Shown here one piece after another: positions 12,076-24,966 of a DNA stretch of 64,000 bases. Position 1 is the first letter of the stretch; each line of letters begins with the position of its first letter. A program made the position numbers and the translations under genes. Source of the DNA: Antedon mediterranea (taxonomy: Eukaryota; Echinodermata; Crinoidea; Comatulida; Antedonidae); assembly GCF_964355755.1 (NCBI RefSeq), contig NC_092670.1, positions 39,295,795-39,359,794 on the forward strand, in the 5' to 3' direction. The notes under the pieces were generated by a model. It saw only the letters and a list, made by a program, of their open reading frames with translations, was not told where the DNA came from and did no database searches.

Positions 12076-13930
12076 TAAGATTGGCCAAAACTTGTATATT
12101 ATCCAAAAAGCATACATTTCATTTGAGAAGAAAATATGTTTATTACAATTATTAAGAACTTCATTAAATCTTTTTCCAATTCCTTCGTTCAAATACCCTA
12201 CAGAAGTCTGTGGTTGTGGCTTGTGGCAATTAAATCTCCTGCAACTGTTTCTTAATATTATGAGTTGTTCTTGTAAACTGGCCTACCATATACTACTTTA
12301 TACTTTGTTGTACTAGTGTAATTTCATAGGAATTGTGTGCTGAAAAGCAATAAAAACAAATAAATTGATGATAAAAAGACACTGTATTTGCGATTTTTCG
12401 CAAGCGTTCAACAACAAAAACAATAATATTTCATCTAATGTGTTTAATTCTGATTAAACAATAAAGAAACTTATAATTTAATATATCAAATACTATTGAT
12501 TAATATAAATATAATAGTGAGAACATTATTATATACCAGGTGTCGTGTATGGTAATAATGTGGAAAAATAATGTGAAAAATAAATCTGAACATCTTCAAT
12601 TACATAATAATATTACTTATTTATCAAACTGTATAAATGGCAGAAAAAAATTATAAAATAACGAAATTAGATAATAATGAGAATAGCCTAAATGTTGATT
12701 ATTAACATTATGATATGATATTATTGTGTGAATAAAACTTGAAATATAATAATACTATTGAGTAGTAGCAACAAAATAAAGGGCCCGTTACTTTAAGACG
12801 TACTTTTGAAAATTAGAATATGTTCTACTGTATTACTTCTCATGTATAATGCGAAGCATGAATATTATAATACTATAAATTTGACGTTTACAATGTGTCC
12901 CACTTTTAATATGCTAGGGGCAATTATTTTCTGATACGACTTAAAAATAAATCAAAGTTATCTGTCAGAAGTGCGTTGCGCGTCCCATCAATTCTCTGGA
13001 AATATGTATGTGGATCTATTTTGGAATTAGGCCTCTTAATTGATAATTATTATGTTAACAAAGAAACTCATGAATGATACGGTTCTCTTTTATCGTTATT
13101 TTTGAGTTATGATAGATAATAGTATTATAATTATAATTAATTGTAATTGAATTTACATGTTGTTTCGGAATTCTCCATCGATTTTGTAAATAGGAAATGA
13201 TGTTCAATGGATGGAGATGGAGAGATAATATATTAATGTACTTCTATTATCATCGTTATTAAAGAATTAATAAAATTAATAGTTTTCGGTTTAATTTATC
13301 TAATTACCATTTATTAACACTACAAAAATGTACATTAGCATTAACACATTGCAAAATAATAAAATAATTATACATGTGATCCATGTTAATAACAATATAT
13401 TTTCCTTTTTCCCATTTCCCCCATTCTATTCTTTTTCCCATTTTTTAAATATTTTTGTCTGTTGTTTGTAGGCCTAATGAACTGAAAAAAAATGAAATAA
13501 AATGAAATTAAATTAATGAAATTAAATAAGATCTATACAAATATAAATTTGTAAGATCATATGTTAAAGTGCAACCACGCGGTCATAATGTTAAAGAATG
13601 ACCGAAACGAAACCAATACTGTTCAATATCGATATGTTCCATATATTGATTTAATATTTCTACCAATTATAATAATATATGCCAATAATATAATAATAAT
13701 TATAACGCGTAACAGAAGCGAATTCGCTGACTGACATATAATTATGATGACTGTCATTAATAACGTCTGCCTCATCAGCAGTTATAACATTTCATTGTAA
13801 ATATGGGACAGTGAGATGAGAGCTGAATTCTCCTTCTCTTGTTGGTTTCGGTCGAAAGTTGTGAAAAAAAGATAAAATGGCGTGCACATCAGACTTCTTG
13901 TGCGCAATTTAAATTCTATCAAACGATTGT
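11557..13930. other. AT-rich stretch with (ATG)n microsatellite
   Basis: No supported gene. A (GAT/ATG)n microsatellite of about 10 units lies at 12041-12073. An AAATGAAAT-type A-rich tail at about 13450-13530 resembles a retroposon end. Confidence 0.45.
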
Positions 13931-13939
13931 TAGTTTGTA

Positions 13940-14450
13940 TTTTTTTTAAACGCGCGTGAAGACGAAAAAATGATTTTGGCGCTCCATAGACAAAACTGTC
14001 CTATTTAAATGGACAATAAGTTTCACGTTTCAAGTTCGTATGGATATCCATTTTTATCAGACACACTTTATAATAATATATCTATGCTTTTTATCGAAAC
14101 AAGATGAGGTTATTGAAAATTTTTTTAAACGTATACGCGCGTGAAGACGAAAAGATGATTTTGGCGCTCCATAGATAAAACTGTCCTATTTTAATGGACA
14201 GTTCGTTTTGATATCCGTTTTTATCAGAGACACATTATAATAATGTCTTTTTGGTTTATGGAAACAAGATGGAGTTATTGAAACATATTTTTTAACTTAT
14301 ACGCGCGTGAAGACGAAAAATTATTTTGGCGTTCCATAGATAAAACTGTCCTATTTTAATGGACAGTTCGTATGGATATCCGTTTTTATCAGAGACACAT
14401 TATAATAATGTCTATGCTTTTATAGAAATAAGATGGGGTTATTGAAACTA
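13940..14450. repeat. Three tandem units of about 165-185 bp
   Basis: CGCGCGTGAAGACGAAAA starts at 13951, 14136 and 14302. Each unit continues with TTTGGCGCTCCATAGA (GTTCC in the third), AAACTGTCCTATTT, GGATATCC or GATATCC, TTTTTATCAGA, TATAATAAT and AAGATG(A/G)(G/A)GTTATTGAAA. Units 2 and 3 are closest in length and sequence. The first is longer by an insert around ATAAGTTTCACGTTTCAAG. No coding potential is evident. Confidence 0.85.
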
Positions 14451-15781
14451 GATCCTTTCACAGCAGTTCATAACTAGTCCTACATATAAAAAAATAAATA
14501 AAAATCATTCGACAAAGAGTATAATTATTACACTGTTATAGTTTGGTCATCTATCAAGCACTACTACCTGTACTATCATGAAAGAAACTTCGCTTAATTA
14601 GAATTATACCGGAATATAAAAAGGGACTAAGTCTCTTAATTTGGCCAAATTGAGTTAAACATAGAAAATTGTCATTTATGCGGGGCTACCTTGTGTATGA
14701 ATTATAGACCCTGGTACGTACTAGACAACTGTTAAAATACATTGCTGCTAAGCTCATACTTGTAATATGTTGCAGAGTGAAATATTGAATAAAACAACAA
14801 AAAATACATTGTTAGAGGCTTACTCAAAGATATACAAAAATACTATCAGCGTCTTCAGTGATGTTATTGTTATAGGTCTGTTTTTATCTTTTGTTTCAAC
14901 TGGTAATGGTGTAAGATATATTTCATATATAATTTAAGTACCGGTAATAAAATATGAAGTATCGTATTAATTCCATTTAATATTTAGCAAGGCTCTTGAG
15001 ACAAAACTCCTTAATATTTATATTTTATCACTTCGATATAACAGAAACTATTGGTGTATGATTTCAAACACTAGCTCAGCTGAAGACAATTCAGATATAA
15101 ATGACAAACCTCAGCTTTCACTCTCAGGCGGGAAACTATTTGTGTGTCGTAAAAGACTGCGATGATTGACCATTGAGGCTGGCTAAATGAACTAAATAAG
15201 TCTGCTCAAAAACTGGTAATAACGAGATAAATTTACTCGTTTTTGTAAGAGGGGTTATGCTCTGATACTAATACGACCGTGAGCATGCGTACCACCGCTA
15301 AAAACTTCACATAGTATTCATGTTTCCTCCTAAACAACAAATCATCAATTAGATTGATAACAAATTTCAAACAGCACTGATATTGTTGTTTACTAACTGC
15401 TTTAAAAAAATTACAATTTAAAAGTACATAGCAGCACTGTTAGGACTACAGTACAGTGCTCATATTGCCTACTTACTTTGCCGATGCCAAGTTGAAATAT
15501 CATTGTACACGTAATACGTTGGCAAACAACTCACTGATTACATATTATCTAATATTAATTATTAATAATTATTATTATCAGTATCGTGATAAAAAAAAAT
15601 CAATGACGACGGACATGATCTATCGATAATAATCAAGGAAGTAAAAATTAATAATTATTTAGTACATATTGTATGGTTTGATATGGCACCAGCATAAACA
15701 TCTCCAATATCAATTTACATAATTAGATATCTTATTTTAAAACCAGTGTGTTGACGTAAATTACGTCCGGAAACCGTACAG
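14451..15781. other. Intergenic, no feature recognised
   Basis: AT-rich, short open frames only, no conserved exon or repeat that I could define. Confidence 0.4.
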
Positions 15782-15965
15782 TAAAGCTTGGTTCCCACTA
15801 GAACGTAACGCAAGGATGTAAACGCAACGCAAGCGTTTTAACCAATGACAAGCGAAGTTAAGACAGTTAGCAATCACAAGCGAATAAGCCATCGCTTGTG
15901 ATTGGTCAATTCACTTGCGTTCCGTTACGTCCTTGTGTTGCGTCGCTAGTGGGAACCACGCTTAA
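15782..15965. mobile_element. MITE family 1, copy 1 (AAGCTTGGTTCCCACTAG ends)
   Basis: A 184-bp foldback element. The left end AAGCTTGGTTCCCACTAG is inverted at the right end as CTAGTGGGAACCACGCTT. The interior is also largely palindromic (AATCACAAGCGA / TCGCTTGTGATTGG, AACGCAAG / CTTGCGTT). It is almost identical to the copy at 47588-47772, with related copies at 24743, 58432 and 61913. It is flanked by TA/TAA, suggesting TA- or TTAA-type target use. Confidence 0.85.
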
Positions 15966-15974
15966 GTTATAGAC

Positions 15975-16165
15975 CTCATGAACTATATATTTGAACTGTA
16001 TATTTATATATATTTATTTTTTATATCTGTGGTAATTTTGTGTTTTTATAGTTTATTTTGTATTTACTGTTTGTATTGTTTGAGGGTCCCTAATGATCAG
16101 CTGATGCTGAATGGACCACCCTCATAAAATATTGTTGAAATAAAATAAATAAAATAAACTAAAAT
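15975..16165 (+). mobile_element. LINE-like 3' tail
   Basis: The sequence from about TTTGAGGGTCCCTAATGATC through GGACCACCCTCATAAAATAT ends in AAATAAAATAAATAAAATAAAC. A 3' UTR-like stretch ending in a simple A-rich repeat is typical of a 5'-truncated non-LTR retrotransposon. No coding part remains, so the family cannot be named. Confidence 0.45.
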
Positions 16166-18395
16166 CTCCTTTTACTTGAATTTTATTCTGAAAAAAAAAA
16201 GAGACTGAAATATTTGGGAATCAATCGTCATCCTAAGACCGGTCATGTCAATGAATGCAAGCATTTAAATGCAACATTATAAGCACGTACTTTAATCAGT
16301 TGTCAACGTCTCAGTAAGAACGTTTTACAATTTGAAAGATTTTATAAATTGCTGTTCTTAGGAAGGGTATGACAACTATATTCAATATTATTTTCTTTCA
16401 AAAATTGGAAAATACAATTATTTTCACATTACCGTACTACAGTATACTAATTAGATCTCTTTTACTTTTCATACAAATAATGCACATATTACAACAGACG
16501 CTCAAAATGTGATTTCAAAATGGGAAAATACAATTTACACATTACAATATACTCTATCTATTTATTTTCATAAACGCTACGGTAATATAAAATAATGTGC
16601 ATCGTAATATTACAACTATTTTCAAAATGTGCTGTTAATAGCGAAGTGAATGTTACATTTTGATTGCTTTTTAAATAGAAGAAACTTATCTGTTCTTTCT
16701 ATGTTCTTCTAGATTTTAAATTTTTTTTATACGCTGATATTTGCAAGAGAGATGTGACATATTCCAAAGTATAAACAAGCTTTCAGCAAAAGGTGAAAAA
16801 TACCTTAAAAGGAAGAAGTGCTGCAAGCTGGTTTAAATTTGTTTAAATTATTATCTATCAGCACGTATGAACTTTCGTTCCAGAGAATTGTCATTTTTTC
16901 CCAAAAATTTGCCTTTGAATTATTAATAAATAAATAAAAGTAAATTGTTGATATGCCTCTTTTCCGATAAATGGTATGGTATGTTATGTTACATTACTTC
17001 ACTATTACCATTGTCTTTATAATCTCACTCTAAATTTCCCGTTCTATACTAATATTACTAAAATAAATTAAAAGAGGCCTACTTACGTGCAACATTGTTT
17101 CATGTGCAAGAGACGTTCCACCTGTATTCCAATGAACAAACAAATCTTCCGAATTATTATCACAAAACTGTCTACCCACATAATACACACACGAATACCG
17201 GTAGATAAAATGATTTTGATAACAAATTCAAATGGGATAGCTATATCGACATTCAGTAGCTCCTGAGACAATTTCCATAATAAGCTGGCGAGAACTTAGG
17301 CGGCCTGGAAAGTCATTACACGCGGTTATGATTCGAAACAGACACGTGACTTGAATGGTGACGACACGGAGGTGTAAAATGGCCTCGTGGGAGATTACAA
17401 CTAAATGAGAAGAATATTTCTAACTATCGATTGTAACACTGTGTTTTTTTTTCTACATTTTGAAATATCTTGAAATCGGTGACTCGATCAAGCGAGCAAT
17501 AGCTACTTGACGTGTTTATGGGCGTATCTTTGTTTATGTCAATCTTGGGAATAGTTTTAGAAGCACAGATTTCTCGTTATTTGTCAATTGCCAGAATCAG
17601 TTAATTTCCAATTTAGGAGATAATGATCTTTTTAAATAATAATTGAATATCTATTTATGATTACTAGTATTAACCGTTAAATCTTTCTCGACTAACCAAA
17701 TCAGCTAAACATATAACAAAATTCTTTGATTTCTTTGGCAAGTCAATCATAACAGTCAGAGGGCATTCGAAATTTAAAAAAAACAAGGCCATATAGATGG
17801 CTGCAGTCGCGTGCTCATTAGTGTTTACCGATCAACCTACCAACTGACCGAAATTACTGAACATGTTTAAAAATGTTGAAATGTTTAAAAACATTTATAT
17901 TTTTTTAATTTACACGTGCGTAGCCTGTCACTTTTGACGTGCTCGTATAACGTAATTTTTAGTTAAAAAGTAAGTCAAGAAAACAGAAATCGGGCAAAAA
18001 GAGTGCGCAATAACATTTAACGCGCAGTGCGCGCGCAAAAATCTGCGCACTCATGGCAATTTTGTAAACGCTTAAATTTGCCTGAAACTCTTATTTCATC
18101 GAAAATAAATTTTGAAAACTTTAAGCGCGCGTACGCATGCGTTACATGCGCTACGCACGTATTTGTATTGCCATATGATGATTTATGCCCTGAAATTTAT
18201 GAGTACCAAATTTTATTTAATTGTGATTCATGGTTGTGAAGATATGATTACAAACGTGATTTCGTTAAATCGTGCGTAGACCGCGTATTTTTTTATTGCG
18301 CACCGTGAAAACATAACCACATCGATTCCTGGCCATAAGGAATATACTGTGAAAAATTGACTTAGCTAGATTAAACTGATATCAAGATAAGGTCA
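16166..18395. other. Gene-poor stretch
   Basis: No supported gene. CAGTCGCGTGCTC near 17805 shares words with the (TCGG)n-family flanks. A patch rich in GCGC/TGCGC occurs at about 18015-18160. The open frames here are short and lack splice or domain support. Confidence 0.4.
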
Positions 18396-18404
18396 GAAAG
18401 CGAT

Positions 18405-18545
18405 AAAACGCATAGTGATACCGGACCGACAGACAGACCGACAGACCGACAGACCGACAGACCGACAGACAGACCGACAGACAGACCGACCGACGAACCG
18501 ACCGACCGACTGACATAGTGAACTATAGCGACTAAAAACATTTGG
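18405..18545. repeat. (GACC/GACA)n element of the dispersed TCGG family
   Basis: CATAGTGATACCGGACCGAC leads into about 90 bp of ACAGACCG units and ends with CCGACTGACATAGTGAACTATAG and CGACTAAAAACAT. The same left and right flanks occur at 45867-45975. The minus-strand open frame of repeating SVGLSVG is translated simple repeat and is not a gene. Confidence 0.85.
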
Positions 18546-18549
18546 GCAT

Positions 18550-20480
18550 ACCTCCATACAACAGTTTCCATACCAGTATCATAAATCAGGTGATCATGTC
18601 ATTAAAAACTATCGTCAGAGAAAACAGACTATTGGAAAGAACAAACGGCATAGTATACGAATTGTCTGCTGTATTTTGGGACCTATTACCTTAACAAAGT
18701 TGTGTTGTAAAATAGATGGTGAAAAACTGATCGTGAATTTGTTACGATCAATGCATTATGCAAGAAGGCTTATTTAGACAACATTCTTTCCTTTTTCTTT
18801 CTTACCTCTAGTACATCTTTCCTCTTCAACTTGCTTGTTGCATAGAGGGGTCAAAATAAGCGGTCAACGTTTGTTTCACTTGTAAAATGTAACGTAAAAT
18901 ATTCGACTGTGCACTTCCAACTCAAATATTGGTAAACTCAACTCTCTCTCTGTGACCTATTTATATTACACGTTAATATAAATTTTAATACAATAGCAAT
19001 AAGTTATATAGACGGTAATGTAATTGTATTTGTTTTATGTTTATAACTCAGTTGACTTTATGAAATGCTTTGTAAATAAGCAGCGATAAACCAATAATCT
19101 AGGCTATAATTATGATCATTCGAATAGTATCATTTTGCTTATTAATGGAGTGTTTATTAATGGCAATGTAATAGCTTTGGATTCTTACGAATTAGGCCTA
19201 ATACTGGATGCTCCATTTTTACTTTATAAACGTAACATAATTCTGTATAAATATCACAGAACAGCTTTAAACGAAAATAATTTTGTAAATGTGTTTTGTT
19301 AGACATCGTTAAATTTCAAATTCAAAGTAATTGTTAAGCAGTAAAACTAAAAAGAAAATCTAAAAGAAAACAAAATTGTCTCGAAAGAAATATTCGTTTT
19401 CTATGTTTATCACAGCAGGGGGGTTGATGCCAACGTGCATAAGAATGGATCATATATGAATACCATGAAACAAAACATAATTATTTATGTGACGACGACT
19501 TGACTGAGTCATTGCATGCTGGCATTTAATTGTGTTCAAAAATATAGAATAGTAATCATACTATCAAATCAATTTTACAGCCTATCCCTCAAGAATTTGT
19601 GATGAAGCGTATAGACCCTTCGGGATTCAAAATCATGATTGGTATTTCGACATAACACTCATAATGGCATCAATCAGTATAGATTTTTGAGTCGGATTGA
19701 CATAAAGTTTACGCAAATCTAACGTTATTTTTATATATTAAAATACAGTAACGATCTGAGGATTTAGTTTTCTATTCTTTTTCTACATTAACTGAAAATA
19801 TTCACATTTGTTGCAAGACTTAAAGTATACAGAATTATTCATGGACTTACTTACTCACTTACTATTGCCCTGGAATTTCACAGGTTTCTTTACTTCTTTC
19901 AATATGGTAACATGCAAGTGACACATCAGTAGACTAAAGAGACAGAATTTAATGAATTTAAAGCAATCCGAGAAAAATGAAATCACATAAAAGTTGATTT
20001 GATTGGAAAACCTGTTTAATAATTAAATCAAATAAATAACAAGATTCCTAACTTCAATGAAAGTGACATTATGCAGACAAAACTCAACAATTTTAGTGCA
20101 AATAAAATGTTTGGAATCTTCTCAAGTGAGGTTATGGTTAAGATCTGGAAGGCGATTGAGGAGGACTGTTTGAGGTAGAACATAACGCTTCCTTAATTCT
20201 TTTGTTCCACATTCATTCAGGCTTTTTAATCAACCAAGTTAATTCATTGTTTATCAGAATAATATTGTAGCTCTGTTGTATTTTAAAAATATTTTTGTCT
20301 GTTTCTGTATTACAAACCTTCAACTAATTTTTGAGCAATAATGTCAACATGAATTTCCTTTTGGCAAATAAAATGAACTATGTGTACATTATTCAATCTT
20401 TTTTCGGAATTTCTGGTTCATATAAAGTAAACTTATTAAACTAAGTTAATTAAAAATAAGACTGTACTAATTACTACTAC
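18550..20480. other. Intergenic, no feature recognised
   Basis: AT-rich sequence with no exon, RNA gene or clear repeat that I can support. Confidence 0.4.
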
Positions 20481-20487
20481 TCATCTC

Positions 20488-21520
20488 AGGATGGCAATCC
20501 ACCTTGAGAGCATCTTTGACTTATCTAACATGTTGTCTAAAATCGTTGAGACTAAAAGCTCTCATCTCAGGATGGCAATCCACCTTGAGAGCATCTTTGA
20601 CTTATCTAACATGTTGTCTATAATCGATGAGACTAAAAGCTCTCATCTCAGGATGGCATTCTACCTTGAGAGCATCTTTGACTTATCTAACATGTTGTCT
20701 ATAATCGTTGAGACTAAAAGCTCTCATCTCAGGATGGCAATCCACCTTGAGAGCATCTTTGACTTATCTAACATGTCTATAATCGTTGTTACTACAAGGT
20801 CTCATCTCAGGATGGCATTCCACCTTGAGAGCATCTTTGACTTATCTAACATGTTGTCTATAATCGTTGAGACTAAAAGCTCTCATCTCAGGATGGCAAT
20901 CCACCTTGAGAGCATCTTTGACTTATCTAACATGTTGTCTATAATCGTTGAGACTAAAAGCTCTCATCTCAGGATGGCAATCCACCTTGAGAGCATCTTT
21001 GACTTATCTAACATGTTGTCTATAATCGTGGCATTCCACCTTGAGAGCATCTTTGACTTATCTAACATGTTGTCTATAATCGTGGCATTCCACCTTGAGA
21101 GCATCTTTTACTTATCTAACATGTTGTCTATAATCGTGGCATTCCACCTTGAGAGCATCTTTGACTTATCTAACATGTTGTCTATAATCGTGGCATTCCA
21201 CCTTGAGAGCATCTTTGACTTATCTAACATGTTGTCTATAATCGTGGCATTCCACCTTGAGAGCATCTTTGACTTATCTAACATGTTGTCTATAATCGTG
21301 GCATTCCACCTTGAGAGCATCTTTGACTTATCTAACATGTTGTCTATAATCGTGGCATTCCACCTTGAGAGCATCTTTGACTTATCTAACATGTTGTCTA
21401 TAATCGTGGCATTCCACCTTGAGAGCATCTTTACATGTTGTCTATAATCGTGGCATTCCACCTTGAGAGCATCTTTGACTTAATATCTAACATGTTGTCT
21501 ATAATCGTTGAGACTAAAAC
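20488..21520 (+). repeat. Minisatellite with 81-bp and 54-bp units, continuously open
   Basis: Seven units, mostly 81 bp, begin at 20491 with GGCAATCCACCTTGAGAGC or the variant GGCATTCCACC. After 21028 the array switches to 54-bp units that lack the GAGACTAAAAGCTCTCATCTCA part, repeating about nine times. One unit lost 3 bp and one lost 12 bp. All unit lengths are multiples of 3, so one plus-strand frame stays open for 318 codons (20491-21447), and another frame is open on the minus strand. There is no codon-position bias, signal peptide, upstream exon or known domain, so I call it a repeat. A low-complexity repeat protein is a weaker alternative. Confidence 0.85.
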
Positions 21521-24500
21521 AAACTTAAAACTTGAGTCTACAACATCAGGCCATATCGATTTTCGTAAAATTTCAAAAAAGAAGGAATTCTACATTCCGT
21601 GAACAATGTCAGTTTATATATACTTTACCTGAAATATGTCATGGAAAAGATACATAGATTAAAAGGAACAGTTTTTATGGTCCACGTACATAAGTGTGCC
21701 TCTAGGCTCAAATCAGCAGAAATGGAATTGGCAAGTTGTTATACATCCTTTCAATGAATAAATTGTATAAATTTGAATAAAACTGTATAAATGAATTTCA
21801 ACTATTAGCAAGTGATATGTGGTGATCCTTTGGAAATATTTTGGCTTAAAAACCCCTGACATGAACAAATTTTATATTTTGTTTTATTTTTTAACTGAAC
21901 TGTAATTATCAGTACTTCATTATACAAATAATGTGATATGCACAATCAAATTGAAATTACGCAAGGCAATAATGTATACACTGTCATTTCCTTTAAGACA
22001 TGACACACTTTTGATTAGAAATAAGAATTGTAGAAAATCAAATCCGAAAAGTAAGATAACAAGTAGGCCTATGCAAAATGGACTCTTTCTTTGGTTGGTA
22101 CCATTGCTTTTCATACAGCATTTTTTAGCTGAAACGCGATATCTTTTTTTTAACTGGTTTCGAAGAAAACCGTCCTTTAATTCTTCAATATAAACATTGT
22201 TTGGATAATATGATTATTATGCTCAACGTAAATATTGCAAACAATTTTTACATTAAAAAATTATAATATATATAGACCTATGTCAGATATTTTAGGTCAG
22301 GTTGTATTTTGAAATGTGTGTGTAAATCTACGAATCGTATCCAATGCATAATTTAATGCAAACTCGACATATCCTGTCAGAAATACTTATGTCTATCTTC
22401 CTCAGAGTCAATATTCCCACTGTCAGTCCGATTTGATTGCAATTATATACGTTACGATGAATGTATGAGAAATTCATTCAGCATTGGCACAAAATGCAAA
22501 TTAGCATTTCGCTATATCAATCTTCACACGCGTACTTCAACACACTCAATCACGCTACGGTTGGTCGACACACGACGCTAAAAAGCGTCGATTCTGAAAC
22601 AGATTGATTTAAAATCCTATCGAAAATAACACATTATCTGTCACCGTGTAATATCCATGGCGTGAATAGCGTCGATGCGTGATATACGTGTAATAGTTGT
22701 TGAAATGAATAATCGTATTTCATTTTGTATAGTTAGGTGACCCACTTTATTCCCTACCCCTTCCCCTTTCGACACCTTCTGCATGACAATTACCATCACT
22801 CCGAACAATATAAAACAAAATGCATCCTGCAGACAATACCTACCTTATTTAAGTAGGCCTACCTTATTAATCTATATTTTGTAATTGTTTATTAAAGAAA
22901 GAAAATAAATGTTTACGTTGATTTGATTTGAACGTTTAAAGATGTATTTTCCCCCTGAAAAATAATGTTTTGCATTTTGTTTTTGTTGAATATGCCATTT
23001 TAATGTCACATAATAGTTATTGAATTTGACCAAAAATTGGATCGAAAAAAAAAATTATTTTATTTTAAGAAAAAAATTGTCAAATTGGCTGCCAGCCCAA
23101 GGAATTTTTGGTTGAATTTAACCATTTATCATGTTATTTTATAAGTGAAAACATAATTTGTTTCCCTTTTTTTTCTACGGAAGTGATTCACTTTATTAAA
23201 ACTACATGATTTAATTAATCTTCATTTTTGTTTTTGGGGGCCAATACATCTTACATTGACCAAATAAAGTATCGATAAATGACGGTGTATACTGGGCATG
23301 CTTAGAGTAATATTTGTTATAAATTACCATAAAGACGATGCTAGAGATCCGAAAGTTCTTTGTTTGTCTACAAAGCATTGGCCTACAGCAGACGACCTAG
23401 GCTACGTTTACGGCTTTCGCTCTCTGCGGTTGAAATCAATTATTGCTGGCAACGATTGTACACTTTCGTTGGAGGTCTTTGGTTATCTAATAAGAGTTTG
23501 GTGTGTAACTTTAGGAGAGCCTTGCGTCATCAAAACTATACATGCTAAGCTTTGTAGGCCATAGATCTGTTCACAGCACTCACTTGCACTTTCCATTTCT
23601 AGTGATAATAATAATAATATACCATAAGGGAACATTGTCACTCTTATCATAATCAATAATTTCAAGATAGATATTATGTATTGATGATAATTAATATAAA
23701 CATGTGTATCGCTTCAAAACCACATCTTTAAATTCACACAGTCGTCTATATGTCTCTGTATTATACGAATAAAATATACGCCGATGTCACGTGATTGAAA
23801 AATCAATATGGCTTTTAATTGTGAATTACATACGCTTGATAACAAAGCCATAAAAATGTGGTATTTTGCGAGTATTATATTTTAGTCCATCATTTAAACA
23901 ATACTATCATATCAATCAATTTATATAAATTTGTTTATAGTCTTATTTTATTACAAATAACTTTGTATTAAGGAAACAATATCATGTTTTACTTATACTA
24001 CAAATTCAACCAATGCTTATTTTACTTGTTTTATTAGTGTTGTTTCGTGTAATCATGTTAAAACATCGTCGTGTTTTTTGTACCGTGATATTTATTCAGC
24101 ACTGTATCTAATTGCATTGTGTCTGTTCGTTTAGTTTCAGGAGTAATTCTGTGTATATACAATTAATGATGGGCGCATCACTTTGATGTACAAAATCTAC
24201 TTTGTAACTCGAAGGGTCTTATGGGAAAACTATCAACATAATCCCGATATTTTCTGGTCATCCCATTAAATTACCTTTTATATGATGACCATCGTGTCAT
24301 CCTCATGATTGTATAAAAATGTATCAAATCTTGCAAAAGCAAAACAGTTTATATTATATTCTTTATATCAGCTACTCATCAGTCCTTTTTTTTACTTGAC
24401 GAAGTTTTTCGCAAAGCTTGTTGCGCATATTTTTGCATCGCGAAAATCCAATGTAATGAATCATACACATGCGCATAAAAGAAGAATTTTGATTTGAGTG

Positions 24501-24742
24501 AAGAAATGCGTCTAAATAGACAAAAAAGGGCTTACAGTAAACAAGATGCATAGAGTTGATGCGAGACAACGCTACGGATTCTGTACTGTGCGTACGCGTA
24601 CGTGCGTACGTATGTCTGAGACAACAAATTGGGCGAATCTGATTTGCCATTTCTTGTCTCCTGATTTCTCCCTCTATATTAATATTGACTAGATTGGAGG
24701 GGGGCGATGTGTTTTCATCGTGGAGCGACACTTTGTAACATA
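21521..24742. other. Gene-poor stretch
   Basis: No supported gene. The segment at about 22975-23250 shares its order of words (AATATGCCATT, GTCACATAATAGTTATT, TTTGACCAAAAA, TTTTATAAGTGAAA, AATCTTCATT, CAATACATCTT) with 25600-25895, so it is one copy of a dispersed repeat. Short open frames at 23.3-23.6 kb and 24.3-24.9 kb show no recognisable domain. Confidence 0.45.
22975..23250. repeat. Dispersed repeat, copy 1
   Basis: Shares AATATGCCATT, CACATAATAGTTATT, TTATAAGTGAAA and CCAATACATCTT/ACAATACATCTT, in the same order and spacing, with 25600-25895. The family is not recognised and no inverted ends were defined. Confidence 0.6.
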
Positions 24743-24966
24743 GTAAAGCTTGTTTACCACTAGCGAGGCAACATAATAACGCAACCTACGCAACGTAAGC
24801 ATATGCCATTCCAATAATTGTGTTTGACCCTGCCTGCGTGAAATCAAACCTACGATGTCTGTTGCGTCGTCTGTTCCCACTTGTGATTACGCAATACAGC
24901 ACTTTGCGTCAATACGTCGCTGCATTGCGTTAAGTTAAGTTGCGTCGCTAGTGGGAACCAAGCTTA
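24743..24966. mobile_element. MITE family 1, copy 2
   Basis: The left end TAAAGCTTGTTTACCACTAG is inverted at the right end as CTAGTGGGAACCAAGCTTAA. The interior contains CAACGTAAGCATATGCC, AATCAAACCTACG and CCCACTTGTGATTACGC, shared with the copy at 58432-58646. These two belong to a subfamily distinct from the 15782/47588 pair. Confidence 0.8.

Noticed and set aside
12041-12316. Frame starting with a run of methionines
   Set aside because: Starts in an (ATG)n microsatellite; no further support.
18371-18571. Minus-strand frame of repeating SVGLSVG residues
   Set aside because: Translation of a (TCGG)n simple repeat; the same occurs at 45.8-46.0 kb.
23298-23665. Three overlapping short frames
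   Set aside because: No recognisable domain and mutually conflicting; no promoter or splice context.
24309-24880. Overlapping frames of 60-119 codons on both strands
   Set aside because: No domain, splice or conservation evidence; partly within MITE copy 2.
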